DNA of 64,000 nucleotides from Coriaria nepalensis (lineage: Eukaryota > Streptophyta > Magnoliopsida > Cucurbitales > Coriariaceae). Of the stretch, positions 46,401-61,398 are shown one piece after another. The position numbers and the translations under genes are program-made. Numbering within the stretch: the stretch's first letter is position 1; each line of letters begins with the position of its first letter. Location: the NCBI GenBank assembly GCA_027186245.1, contig CP114484.1, positions 3,422,501-3,486,500 on the forward strand. Direction: 5' to 3'. Under the pieces are notes generated by a model, which did not search any database, was not told the origin of the DNA, and saw nothing but the letters and a program-made list of their open reading frames with translations.

Positions 46401-46930
46401 TTAACTAAGAGTGAGAATGATTCTCGCTTGCCCAGTATATACAGAAATAGAAGGCGGAAAGAGCCCGACATGTCACAAGCTTGACTCCTCCTAAAATGAT
46501 TGAAGGATTGGATCAATTTAATGGGATTACTCGCGAAGAACCGAGCCGATCGATTTTGATAACCTGTGAAGAAATTGACTTCTTGTATAAAAAAGAGGAT
46601 CATTTCGATCTATTTTTTCTTAAGAAATCGAATTAGGTTTCATTAATTTTTTTTAATCATATTTTTTTCATTTCTAAAAAAAAAAAAGAAAAAAAATTGG
46701 GGTATAAAATAAAATGAGCAATTAATAGTGGAGAAAAATAGGATAAAGAAAGTATAAGGTGAAATTATAAGAAATATTTATTTTAATGACATGCTGACCA
46801 AATATACCGGAAAAATGATCGAATAGATTAAAAAGTGCGATTTTGACAGCATAGACTAAAAGTTTGTCGGAGACTACAAAAAAATGAATTCGTAAGAGTC
46901 GAATTAAATATAAAATAAAATTGTACTTAA
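46401..46930. other. Gene-free stretch
   Basis: AT-rich sequence between two mobile elements. Only short chance frames occur, with no domain resemblance. Confidence 0.5.
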
Positions 46931-47805
46931 CAAGGGTGGGCATTTCTCATATCGGGACCGATATTGGGTGGTATTGGTCCTGATGTTGTGATCGCAATAC
47001 CGATGTCGAGAATGAAACCTTCAATCCCAATTAGGTACTGATACGGTACTAAATTTCCGACCAATTTTTTAATTTTTTTTTAAAAATTAATTATTAAATT
47101 TTTATAGAGGTGGGGGTTTTCTCTATCGGGTTTGGAATTGGATCATCTCAATTCTAGTCCTTGGATCTCGATATTGATATCGGGAATAAAATTTACATTT
47201 TGATTTGTTATTTACATTTTTACAAGAATCGATACGAGATAAGAATTTTTGAATAAATTTTTATTTATTTTAAATTAATTATTTAATTTTTTTAATAACA
47301 AATTTTGAATTTATAATTCATACAATAATCATAATTTAAAATATCATAAAGAAAATTATAAATTAACAACAAAAATTTATATTAAAAATATTAATAAAAT
47401 TACTTCAACACATAATTTATATTAATAGAAGTATTTTTTTTTATAAATTTTCTCAAATGTTTTTGGATTGGGAATTGGCCTAGTTCCGATTCCCAATCCT
47501 AGTCCTTAACATTGGGATCAGGAAAGGGACAAGATGATTATTTTGATTTCCCGTGGATTTTAGGAATAGAATTGGGATGGGAACATTAATATCTTACTAT
47601 CTTACTAAAATAAATTAACACTCACAATTATCTTACTATAACTAAAAAATAAAATTTTTAATTTTATTCCTACATACTATCCGGGACGGGATCAAAATTA
47701 AACATGTACCCAATCCCCATATCAGTCCTTTGATTCCTAGACAACATGAGACCAGAATCGATAATCCCATCGCCCATTAGGATCGAAAAGAATACCCACT
47801 CTTCT
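46931..47805. mobile_element. Possible non-autonomous hAT-like element
   Basis: The segment opens AAGGGTGGGCATTTCT and closes with a sequence whose complement is AAGAGTGGGTATTCTT, 12 of 16 bases alike. Inside, 'tatcggga', 'gggaccgat', 'ggatcaggaaaggg' words repeat in both halves. GGGTGGGCAT termini are common in plant hAT derivatives. There is no transposase, and an 8-bp target duplication was not found. Confidence 0.4.
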
Positions 47806-48246
47806 AATTAACACAAAAAAAAGATTGAGTTAACTTATTTATTGGACCATTAAATAAAAGAACATGATAAATATGAACCACGTGATCCGATTCGTTACTT
47901 TTTAACTAAAAATATTTCAAATGGGGGTTAAATCTATATTTTAAAATATTTTTAAGCGTAAATCTAACTTTTCAAACCTGAAGGAGCGAAGTTTATATAT
48001 TGAAAAGTTCAGGGGAGATCATTTTAGTTTACTGTACTATTAATTAATCAAATGATTTGCTGACATGGCATGGTTAGATTAAAATGCAGAGTTACACTCA
48101 AATGCGAACGAATACAGAGGAGCCCAACACCCAAACAAACTGTACCTGTGCCCTAAAATCAGAGCGCGCGCTCGCTTTCTTTCTCTTCTGTCTTTCTAGC
48201 CTGAGCGTTCACACACGCAGAACTCTGTATAACTCGTGAAGTTAAC

Positions 48247-52246
<4,000 letters not shown>

Positions 52247-52750
52247 GGAAGAAGAAGCTCAAATGTCGTGAATTTTAACATTGACTGAGGTAAAATGCTT
52301 TGAACTTCTCTGTTTTCTTATTTCTCTTCTCTTCTCCTCCAAGAATCCATGCAATAGCAATAACAAGACTTGGAGCCAATTTAGATAACGATTGTTCTGT
52401 TTCTGTGTTTTCAATTTCTAGTGCCTCTACAAGGACAAATCCTACATTTTGCTGCACTCTTTGGATGCTCGGGTGGTAGTTGATAGTGTACACTGTACAC
52501 AAGTCATCTTCTAAGCAGGGATTTTGAGTAATGTAACAGTTCTTGTATTTTTGTTTTCCTTATATAAATTATGTCATCTTTTGGATGTTTAATATTTTTC
52601 TGCAATGCGATGATACAGATTATTGGGTTAAAAAAAAAAAAAAACCCTTATTGAAAAACGTCCCAAGTAATAAAACCAAATACACTTTTTCTCTCCTTCC
52701 CTCTTAAATTGTATGTATACTTAAAGGAGCTGCTATACTAGCTAATTAAT
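52247..52750 (+). other. 3' region of PRMT10
   Basis: Sequence after the PRMT10 stop. It is probably 3' untranslated to about 52560, where ATATAAATTATG precedes a T-rich part. No further gene is seen before the TATA motif at 52751. Confidence 0.5.
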
Positions 52751-52759
52751 TTATATAAA
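52751..52759 (+). promoter_or_regulatory. TATA-like motif before the small membrane-protein frames
   Basis: TATATAAAG lies 70 bp before the ATG at 52821. It is a plausible core promoter for the broken small gene downstream, but AT-rich motifs are common here. Confidence 0.35.
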
Positions 52760-52820
52760 GATTTCTTAACATCGTTTTCTTAGAAATTGGCTTTTGAATC
52801 TTGCAACCCACGTCGCCAAC

Positions 52821-53095
52821 ATGCGTAGATCTTCAAGCGCGCTCAGAAACAGCGATGAGTTCTTGGTCAACCTACCATCCGCCGCTGTTGCTATCACAAG
52901 TCCGCTGCTAAAAGCCGCAGTTTTTGATGAATTGTCAGCGTATGAGAGTGTGTCGCTGATGCTACCAAGGAAGATATGAATAAAAAATTGGTCGGAGAAA
53001 AGGCTGTTCATCTTATTCCCTTAGTTCTCATTCTTTGTGCTTTAATTCTTTGGTTTTTCTCTAGGCCTGCTGTTACAATTTCGAACACTAATTAG
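52821..53095 (+). pseudogene. Small membrane-protein gene broken by a frameshift
   Basis: Two overlapping frames look like halves of one protein. The first (52821-52979, 52 aa) reads MRRSSSALRNSDEFLVNLPS and ends LMLPRKI. The second (52976-53095, 39 aa) begins MNKKLVGEKAVHLIPLVLIL and has a strong membrane helix (LIPLVLILCALILWFF). A one-base loss just before 52976 would account for the break. The region is less AT-rich than its surroundings and has a TATA motif 70 bp upstream. I do not recognise the family with confidence. The alternatives are two unrelated short frames, or a sequence error in an intact gene of about 91 codons. Confidence 0.45.
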
Positions 53096-53193
53096 AGTCC
53101 TTATATGTATTTTTCCTTATTTTTGCTTATACTTATATTTTCAGGTCAAGGGATTTATTTTCACAAGTTTTAATGATATTTCGATTACGTGTA

Positions 53194-53472
53194 AAATAAT
53201 ACGAGTAAATATTCCATACATTTTGGCTCGGTGTAATTCCGTATAATTTATGATTATGATCTTGCCACATTAGAAGAAAACTCATCTTGATTGTCTGACC
53301 TCATTAAACATGTTGATGTCACTTTTTAAATTGACTAATACTATATCAACATCTTTAATGAGGTCGGACGATTAGTATCGGTTTTTTTTAAATGTGGCAA
53401 GATCGTAGTTATAAATTGTATAGAATTTTGAACCGAGCCTAAATTGCATGAAATATTTTCTCAAATAATACT
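53194..53472. mobile_element. Foldback MITE-like element (~280 bp)
   Basis: The whole interval is a long inverted repeat. The left part (53194-53275, with ggctcggtgtaattccgtat and atcttgccacatt) pairs with the right part (53390-53472, with aatgtggcaagatc and gaaccgagcc). The inner arms 'tgacctcatta' / 'taatgaggtcgga' and 'atgttgatgt' / 'atcaacat' pair as well. Arms are about 75-80% complementary. It has no coding capacity. Confidence 0.8.
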
Positions 53473-53479
53473 CTCAATT

Positions 53480-55232
53480 CAAATCAAGCCACATCAATCC
53501 TTTTTATTATAAAGTATTGATGTGGTTTAATTATAATTGTCTGAAATATATACTTTATGAGTATGTTATAATTTTTCTACCTAGGAATGGAGGGAGAGAG
53601 TGCCAAAGGCTTATGCCACCCGCTCTCAATTCTCTGACTCATTTAATTAATAGGTCAAATATCTGTAATTTTAATTCTTTTTTCAACCTAAAAAATTATA
53701 AATTACAAATGTTTATTTGAGAGGGGGGTTTCCCTTTAGTAAGAAGAAGGAAACATGAATAAGAAATCGAAAGAGGTGGCAATTAACCCCTTTGGTATTG
53801 ATAATGTGGAAATCTGTCGGCAACAAAAGGCTTCATAGTTGACAGTGTTCTCCAAGATCAACTTACTTGTATTGACAAACAAAGAGTAGTCGGGGTTGTG
53901 GTTGGCCAACCTGCTCCGATACTCTAGTTAATACAGAAGCGTTTTGGAGAGAATATATTATAGAAAGTTTAAGTATTATTGCATATACCTCTCTTCCTTT
54001 ATATCTGGGGTAAGGTTGTGAAACCCTAGACATCTTGACATATGTCCAGTCCCTATTGCTCAATGGCTTGATCATTCTCTGCTCTATGATGAGTGTTAGA
54101 CTCGTCCCCCTCTAATATGGTAGAGATATGCTTTCCATTAAGGGACCAGAGTAGCCTTTCACCTGTCCTCTTCCTCTTTAGTACTATATTACCAGACGCG
54201 CCTCAGAGATGAGTAGATGAATACCCTATTCAGCCTCAGTTTCACATAACACTCCCATCTTGCATCAGCTCCATGATACCTGTTGATGCCGCCCTCGGTC
54301 ACAATGAACCTCAACCTCAACGTAGCCTACTCCTGCCAAGGTCATCTATTTGAGGTTGTCTAGAAATCTAGGCCAAACAGTTAGCTTGTTGGCACGTGAA
54401 TTGATCCAATGAGAGTTGCGTGGCACTATGCAACCATTTCACGCTAACATGCTTTCATAGGCTCTACCTAACCCCCGTTCGAACTGATGGGTATGAAAAG
54501 ATGCGAGATGACAAATTAAATATCCCTCAACATATGCTCTCCTCCTTATTCGTGACTCGCTTATAAGATTGTGCCATGTGTCTCTTGTCAGCTGCCCTAC
54601 GCAACTGTTGCACCCTTTTTTCTTCCATTATTTTCTTTCTTATAAGCCTTTTCTGCCATTTTTACGAGCACTCATCTTCTCTTTTGAAAACTCTTTCACC
54701 TCCCTTACAGTAGCTTTTACTCCTTCCTTTCTTCACTATTACCTTCTTTATTGAGCAGACCACTCCGACCGTCGCTTCAACCACCATGAACCACAAAATG
54801 CCTCCACTACCTTTGTCACTATGTCTGATACAGCAAGTAAGTACTCCTATTTAACTTTTCTTTTTTCATTTTTATAGTTTTTGTTTCGATGTTCTTCATA
54901 CGAATATATTGATGTTCTTCATATGAGTATTTTTGCACCCTTTTTCATTCTTTGAAAATTCTCTCTCTGATCGAAACTAAGTCTAGAAACTTGACTCATA
55001 GGCGTTTTTCTATTTTCTAACATAAGGCACCTAGATAAGACTTTCCCAACACTTAGCCGATTTCTAGCTTCCATAAACTTAGGACCCTCATCAACCCCTG
55101 ACAAGGTTTAGAGGGACTGACAAACAATTGAGTTGAGGCTGAACCACTTCCTTCCTCTTTTGCTGGTCAGGTACGTCCAGGTCAGGCAACCGAATGAATG
55201 TTTAACCCAAATCAAGGAAAAAGGAAAAAGGC
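53480..55232. other. Gene-free, less AT-rich stretch
   Basis: The part from about 53740 to 55200 has higher GC than its surroundings and only short frames. Its composition and the repeat-derived frame that follows suggest old retrotransposon sequence, but I could not name a domain. Confidence 0.4.
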
Positions 55233-55646
55233 GTGGCTCGGCTTCGGCCGGATCATTATAATAAGGTTGCTTCCCCTTTTAATGAGGATGATTACTTATT
55301 TGTTCTGAACGAGTACAACATTCCCTCCTTCATTAATATACGAGTACTAGATGAGTTTGAGAGGATATCATCTATTAGACTGGACGACTCACTGGAAATT
55401 TCCGTGTACATGGATTTGTGCATTGGGCTTCAGGGTCTATCTTCATCCCTTTCTTCCTTACTACTCTCCTCCCAAAACTTCTACTTCTATTTTGATAACA
55501 TTTTTTATTTGAGAATTTTGGAGCAACACTTCTCACTAAGACTGATAGTTTATGTGCAATCAATCCGAAGGTTCTTACTATTGAATGTTGGGAATCGATG
55601 CTCAGTAACCCGAATCACTAAAGAATTTATTCTAAAAGGGGAGTAG
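55233..55646 (+). mobile_element. Possible plant-transposon-type gag-like fragment
   Basis: The open frame includes YLFVLNEYNIPSFINIRVLD and then LEISVYMDLCIGLQGL. This loosely resembles the N-terminal segment of plant retroelement proteins with 'YxIPxxxxLRVP...YxDMLxxGLRLPLHPF'. The second half of the frame is serine/leucine-rich and does not fit, perhaps after a frameshift. The assignment is weak. Confidence 0.3.
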
Positions 55647-56040
55647 ATTAGACTTAAGCACAAAGAATTATTCTCGCATGGTTTTTCTTTCTTTAAATAC
55701 TTAATTTTTTTTTTCTACATGGATATCATATTGCTGGTTTTGGGGTACTAATAAGTTATTTTGCTACGAGGTTTATCTTGGTATTGTTTGGGTTAGTTTG
55801 GATCTTGCTCGAGGTGGAACTTGAATGCTTGGGCTGCTGTCCGAAAATTTTCAAGCGTATAATTAACACTTTGAAGTTGTTTAAAGCATTGGGTAATTGA
55901 TCGTAAGTAAGATCAATTTTTGGTACCATTCTCTACGATCTTCTATTGGTTTGCACTTGCTTAAGTGTTTATTGGTGATTGATTGTTATTTATATTATAT
56001 TCTTGATTACTCATATTCAACAATCTTAAGTCTAATCTAA

Positions 56041-56900
56041 GCAGTCATGGATGCCACTAAGAATATAATGCAAGGCTCCAATAATTGATTTGACCAAAAG
56101 AGAACTATGGATTGGTAATAATTTTAAGAGGTAGATGCAAAAGATGACTTTCCTACTTTAAAATTGGAATTGATTGATGCATTTAATGATCCTAAATCCA
56201 AAGCCTCCCAAAGATGGTTATATCGATAAGTATACAATATTGAAAAAATAAATATGATTGGGTGAAGAATGATCATTTATGTCGTCACTATATCTTGAAT
56301 TATCTCTCTAATATTTTGTATGATTTGTTCAATAGTTGTGACTCTATTAAATCTTTATGAGATGTCATTAATAAAGAACATGTGACTAACGATGCTGGTG
56401 TTAAAAAGTATGTAATAGGAAAGCTTTTATATTTTCAAATGGATAGCGATAAAGTTATTTCTAATCAAATGAATGAGTATCAAAAGATAGTTAAGGATTT
56501 GACTAGTGAGTGTATTGATTTTCTTGAAATATTTGTGGCCGGCGCTTTGATTGAAAAATTTCTTTCTTCATGAAATGCTTATAAAACATCTCTCACACAT
56601 AAGAGGAAAGAAATGACTATAAATGACGGAGTTGTTCATATAAAAATTAAGTAACGAGTTGTTATTAGAGATAAGGCTAATCTAGTTAAATTTAATTCCA
56701 AGAAGAATTTGGATATAAAGATATATAAGAGGTTATATATCTAGAAAGGGACTAAGAAGAAGAATGGAAACTTCTTCGTTTGTTGGAAATATGGTCATTA
56801 TGCTATACAATGTAGGCATAAAAAAGAAATCAAGAGAAACTTAAGAATTATGTGAACCTTCTTGAATCTGACACCGGGAGTGGAGCAAAAAATGTTGGTC
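56041..56900 (+). mobile_element. Copia element A: degenerate gag
   Basis: From the ATG at 56047 the frames give a typical Copia gag order: MDATKNIMQ, then LELIDAFNDPKSKASQRW, later MTNDAGVKKYVIGKLLYFQM (56382 on), YKTSLTHKRKEMTI near 56575-56625, and a zinc-knuckle CWKYGHYAIQCRHKK near 56790-56830. Stops and frame changes make it non-functional. The next expected part, the protease active site, appears only at about 62250, so the element was probably split. Confidence 0.7.
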
Positions 56901-56999
56901 AAGGTGGATGAAAGTCCGAAGATAATATATAGAGTAGTCATTAAGAAATTTAAAATTAATGTAATTAGATCCGTAAAGTAATATATTAAGTTATTACAA

Positions 57000-57640
57000 T
57001 TGTTTTTTACGAGTTTTCATGAAACTATTGAATTATTTTCCATTATCAATTTTATTAAATGCATCTCGCTCAATAAATATAATAAAACAATCATTCAACT
57101 ATTTATCTCTCATTTGACTACGCAAATAATTTTTTATATAATTTATAGTCGAGAATGTCCGTTCCCCAATTGCAATAGCAATTGGAAGGATCAATGACAA
57201 TTCAATAAGCCAGTAAATTTCTTGCCATAGTTGCAATAATGATTTTTATTTTTATTTTTTGGTTCTTGTTAAGTTTTTTGGCTAAATATGTAGAGTTCAA
57301 TGAAGATAACATTTTTATTAAGAAATTTATAATAGATTAGATATACCTAGCTATAAATAAAAGGATTCAATATATAGTCTTGTGTTTTAATGAGGTTATT
57401 GTACGTCAGGTACATAAGAGTGGCTGGCTCTTTAGGTCAACTAGGCAATTGCTTAAAACTCTTAATTTATGAGGTGCCCAAACTTTTTTAAGTATGTAAT
57501 TTTAAAATTATAAATTTGAAATATTTATTTAACTAAATATATAACTTGAATTTAAGGTGACTCATAGATATAAAGAAAATTTACCCTATAATAGATATAA
57601 AGAAAATTTGGAGTTTTTATAACTCATAGATGCATCTATA
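57000..57640. other. Spacer inside the Copia nest
   Basis: AT-rich sequence between the gag of element A and the 5' part of element B. A duplicated phrase 'agatataaagaaaattt' lies at about 57568 and 57594. I see no domain. Confidence 0.4.
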
Positions 57641-57708
57641 ACTCTCTCTCTATAAATGCATCTACTACGAACATTACTTATCACCTTTTCCGCTCTACTT
57701 TTCCGCAT

Positions 57709-57820
57709 AGTATCAGAGCCACCATGTTTCCATGTGTTTCATCCTTTCATGGTACATTGTATTCGCTGCAGTATGTAAAGCAAGAGGAAATGCATATTAT
57801 ACGAACATGGTATCAGAGCC
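57709..57820 (+). other. Two primer-binding-site motifs 100 bp apart
   Basis: AGTATCAGAGCC at 57709-57720 and TGGTATCAGAGCC at 57808-57820 both match the initiator-Met tRNA primer site used by plant Copia elements. The second is perfect and follows ...GAACA, as an LTR end would. The duplication is unusual; only one can have served this element. Confidence 0.65.
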
Positions 57821-57953
57821 ATCATAGCTTGATCTGATTCATGGACCATCTTCATTGTATGCTTATGCGTCAATGTTCTTGATATCGTCTTTGTGCGAGC
57901 TGGATTTTGCATCATTAAGATCACATCTCCTTTGAGGTTTATTTAAGTCTTCA

Positions 57954-60170
57954 ATGGCGACTCTTCCAACTATTCTCACAATAGATAACACAACTTCATC
58001 AAATTCAACCGTAATCAAATTCAATAAATATTTGTATCTACTTGCATCAAATACATCAGGTACTCCTCTGATTTCTTTTTTGTTAACTGTTAGTGAGAAT
58101 TACTCACTGTGGAGTAAGTCAATAAAACTAGCGCTCCAAGTTAAGAATAAATTCGGATTTCTGGATGGTTTTGTTCTTCGACCTACTTAGAATCAAGCGT
58201 TGATCAATCAGTGGGAGCGCTGTGATGTAATAATTCTTTCTTGGATCATGAACAATGTAGCTTTGGTGAAGGGAGTAGTATATGCTGAAAGTGTTTTGTC
58301 AATTTGTAAGGATTTAAAGCAACGATTTGACAAAATTAATGGCCCTAGAATCTTCTCAATGTAGGAAATTTATCTATATATAATAAACAGAAAACGGTGA
58401 ATAATAAATATGAACAGTAAATAAGAAAATAGTAATGCTGTGAATAGAATAGTATGTAAAATAAAATTTGTAAAAAAAAATAGAATGAAAAAAAAAAGAA
58501 GAACAAAACATAATCTATAAAAATAGAACAGAATAATAAAATCTATAAAAACAGAATGAAATAGAAAAATAAAATAAAACATAATCTGGACAAACAGAAT
58601 AGAACAAAAAAAATAGAATATAAATGGAGAATCAAACCGAGGCATGTTATGCAACAGTTTTTTTACAATAAATTCGTCTTCTCACGTCGGTGCAGAAAGT
58701 TGAACGACGTCTGTCTCCCATGATACAACGGAGATGAATAGAAGCAGCGCACCATCGAACTATTTCCGGCAAACTTAAACAGTGGCTCGAACTCTACCAC
58801 ACTAGAAACTTAGAACTCTAAAGAGAGGAATTAAAACAGAGAGCTTTCAGTTTTTGTCGGTGTGTTTCCACAGCCAATTTATAGGCTTATGAGGGGAGAG
58901 GTGATTAATGAGAATTAATATAAAATTTAATTTGGTTGATTAAAGTACAACCTTTCATCTTCATATATTTTTGCAGAAAAAGATGAAGAGAGAAAAAAAA
59001 AATTCAAGAAGAAAACAAAAGTGGGCCAAAGTAAATAAGGTCGTTTTTTAGCCGACATTCGACGTGCCCAAGTGCGGGCGCACATGAGCCAAACCCGATC
59101 CGGTCTGGAATTGCACTCGTCCTACAGGCATACACAAGAGAGAGCATTCTAGCTTATATTTTATTACCTATTAACAAATGTGCAATTTTATATAAACACT
59201 CTCTCACTTGTTCTCCTTTCCAATGTGAGACAAAATGTTTTTCCTTTATTTTTTTTTCTTCAAACCATTTCAATGGTTGTACTTTGAGATTCAATTTCTC
59301 ATTCACTCATTAATAATTTTGAGCATACCATATACCGATTCAAAGCTCTTACGGAGGAGAATTCAAATCAACTTTGACCTTTCATTTACACGAAGTGGGC
59401 CTCACTCAAAATCGAGTATAAACATAATATGTTGATATGCTAATTTTTCCAATACTCAATACATACGGAGATTGTTACAATGACACAATAAACCAGTGAT
59501 GTTGCTTCCTATTATGATACATTGAAGGGCCTGTGGGACGAATTTTACTCCATAGTGATATCTGAGAATGCAGAGACTATGTTCGATTAAATGCCTCAAA
59601 TGAAAGTCATCAACTGTTTACACAATTTTTTGCTAGTTTGAATGAATATTATGGAGGAATAAGGAGCCGAATGTAGCCTATGCAATGGTTTGCTCGGGTA
59701 AGAGTAAAAAAGGTTTGAGTGTTGCCTCTGTTCCTGCTGCAAATGTTAGTGATGCGAGTGCTTTCTACACAAATAATTACAAGGGAAATCAGTTTGGAAA
59801 GCGTTTGGAATGTGATAATTTTCATATGTTGGGGCACAAACGAGACACTTGTTATAAGCTGATTCGCTATCCGCTAGGCTATAGACTTCAAAGGAGGGGA
59901 AAGAAATAGAATACGCCATATAAGCCTTCAGCTAATCAATCGTCTCAGATGAATTCTCTCATGAATGATGTTAGTAATGGTAGTGTACCCCCAACAGCTA
60001 GTCCAGTTCTTGTCCTAATTGCAAACTAGTATCAAGAAATCATAAAGCTTTTTAACAAATAAAATGTTGCTGTCACTGCTACTGCAACCTTTGCAGGGAC
60101 TACATCTAAATCCGCTGTTGTTATTATGAGTCAATATCTTGCTCAGATTCATTCACTCAATTTTCAACTA
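57954..60170 (+). mobile_element. Copia element B: gag, interrupted
   Basis: The gag starts at 57954 with an N-terminal region containing GTPLISFLLTVSENYSLWSK and LGFLDGFVLRPT-like sequence, then QWERCDVIILSWIMNNV and LKQRFDKINGPRIF. It is cut at 58360 by a 1.1-kb insertion and resumes at 59460, with YYDTLKGLWDEF and a knuckle region ECDNFHMLGHKRDTCYKLI (about 59808-59865). The frame of the two halves is continuous across the insertion. Stops after 58190 and frame changes show it is dead. No pol follows, so the element is internally deleted or further interrupted (about 60190-60720). Confidence 0.75.
58360..59454 (+). mobile_element. LTR-like element, copy 1 (1095 bp) inside gag B
   Basis: The insertion starts TGTAGGAAATTTATCTATAT and ends TTTTTCCAATA. 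It is flanked by a 5-bp duplication CTCAA (58355-58359 and 59455-59459). Removing it restores the reading frame of the host gag. It has TATATAAAC at about 59189 and CCAATGTGAGACA at 59219, like an LTR promoter, and no coding capacity. A solo LTR is the simplest reading, although the end is TA and not CA. Copy 2 is at 45309-46400 on the other strand. Confidence 0.75.
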
Positions 60171-60189
60171 TACAACATTTCATTAATTA

Positions 60190-60770
60190 GGTTCGGTTTT
60201 AAGTCAAAGCAAAAACATTCAAGATTATGCAATTTTACCAAAAACATAATAGTAAAGGCTGTAAAGTAAGTTAATACAAAAATTATAGTGGTTCACCTAT
60301 AATAATTAAAATAGATTATTAATAAGACATATCCACTTCAAGCTCTGAAAAATCGAGCCTAACTCATTTGTATTAGTGATGATATTATCCGATTACAAAT
60401 CCAGAGTTTCAGCCACAAATACATACACTATCATACAAACTAAAATCAACTAGAGATTAACCACGAAAACTACCCGAGGAATCGCACACAAGGATTAAGA
60501 ACAAAGACCATGTAATCACCATAGATTCACACCAATAATCCCAAGAAATCAGAGAGAAGATAATAGCATATATTAATAATGCAAGCATGTGATCAAGTAT
60601 CAGAGAATCAAATCAAGAAGTATGAGATCGCATAGAGATGAAAAATTTCTAGAATTGCTTTTCACCGAGAAAAAGCGCACGGATTGATCAGAACTGAATA
60701 TATTCCAAGCCTGCAGATTTACTTATTTAGTGATTGAGATAAATTTAACATGATTTTCTTGTTGGCAAAC
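60190..60770. other. Unassigned sequence within Copia B
   Basis: About 580 bp without Copia similarity lie between the gag remnant and the pre-LTR segment. It contains no frame of note. It may be another insertion, but its edges were not located. Confidence 0.35.
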
Positions 60771-60811
60771 TGAACATGTTGGATGTTCACAACTGTTTTG
60801 TTTGAGGGGAG

Positions 60812-61004
60812 TGTTAGAATGTATTGCTTACGTGTCATATTATGTTGCATACTCTGTTAGTTAGTTGTGGTGAGTCATTAGGTGAGTCATCATCTCATTG
60901 ACTATATAAATAATTGTACTAACAGATTCATATAATATAACAGAATGCGATTTCCTTTCTCTCTCATGGCTTCCCTTTTTCTCACTAAATTCTGTAGTTT
61001 AACA
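60812..61004 (+). mobile_element. 3' LTR of Copia element B (193 bp)
   Basis: The segment starts TGTTAGAATGTATTGC and ends TAGTTTAACA. It is preceded by a purine-rich tract (TTTGAGGGGAG, 60801-60811) that fits a polypurine tract. TATATAAAT at 60904-60912 is a TATA box in the expected LTR place. Upstream, a frame with LNMLDVHN resembles the end of Copia pol. A matching 5' LTR was not found. Confidence 0.7.
60904..60912 (+). promoter_or_regulatory. LTR TATA box, candidate promoter of the peptide gene
   Basis: TATATAAAT lies 124 bp before the ATG of the cysteine-rich peptide. A transcript starting about 30 bp downstream would carry the LTR end, then 31 nt of other sequence, then the ATG at 61036. 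No other TATA-like motif lies between them. Confidence 0.5.
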
Positions 61005-61035
61005 CGCCACTATCGATAAGTTATCATCAGAATCA

Positions 61036-61398
61036 ATGTCAATACAAAAGTTTATTGTCATAATTTCTCTTGTTACTGTCATGGCTTTAGTTTCCTCTTC
61101 ATTTTGCTTTGTAGCTGCAGGTATGTACGTACCGCTATAAATCTCTTTCTATCTTTCAATATAATGGAAAGAGATCATCGCTATTAATACATTAACCGTG
61201 TCTTTATGTTATGTACATGTATATGTTGCAGTTGAGCCAATTGACCTGTTTTATTATTCCAAGTGCCAAACAAGCAGCGAAGATGAAGAGAACTGCGACA
61301 ATGAGTGTGTCAAGATAAGACATTTTAGGACTGGTAAATGTATTTTTGATCAAGGTGGTCGTGGAACTTCGCAAGTACTATGTTGTTGTAGTCCTTAG
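61036..61398 (+). CDS. Secreted cysteine-rich (defensin-like) peptide
   Basis: Two exons (61036-61120, 61232-61398) join at GCAG/GTATGT and TTGCAG to 83 aa. Residues 1-28 form a clear signal peptide (MSIQKFIVIISLVTVMALVS, cut probably after VAA). The mature part is small and acidic at first. It has seven cysteines in a C-x9-C-x3-C-x10-C-x13-C-C-C pattern (residues 40, 50, 54, 65, 79-81). A phase-1 intron right after the signal peptide is typical of plant defensin-like and other cysteine-rich peptide genes. I do not recognise the subfamily; the odd cysteine number and the CCC end are not classical defensin. Both exons are intact, unlike everything around them. The ATG is 31 bp after a Copia LTR. 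A polyadenylation-like AATAAA follows at 61425. Roles in defence or reproduction are guesses from the class. Confidence 0.75.

Noticed and set aside
52766..53011. 81-codon minus-strand frame after PRMT10
   Set aside because: The plus strand carries a TATA motif, an ATG frame and a membrane helix in sequence, which fit a gene better. The minus frame has no such support.
58370..58654. 94-codon Phe-rich minus-strand frame
   Set aside because: It is the complement of an A-rich part of the LTR-like element; composition explains the open frame.
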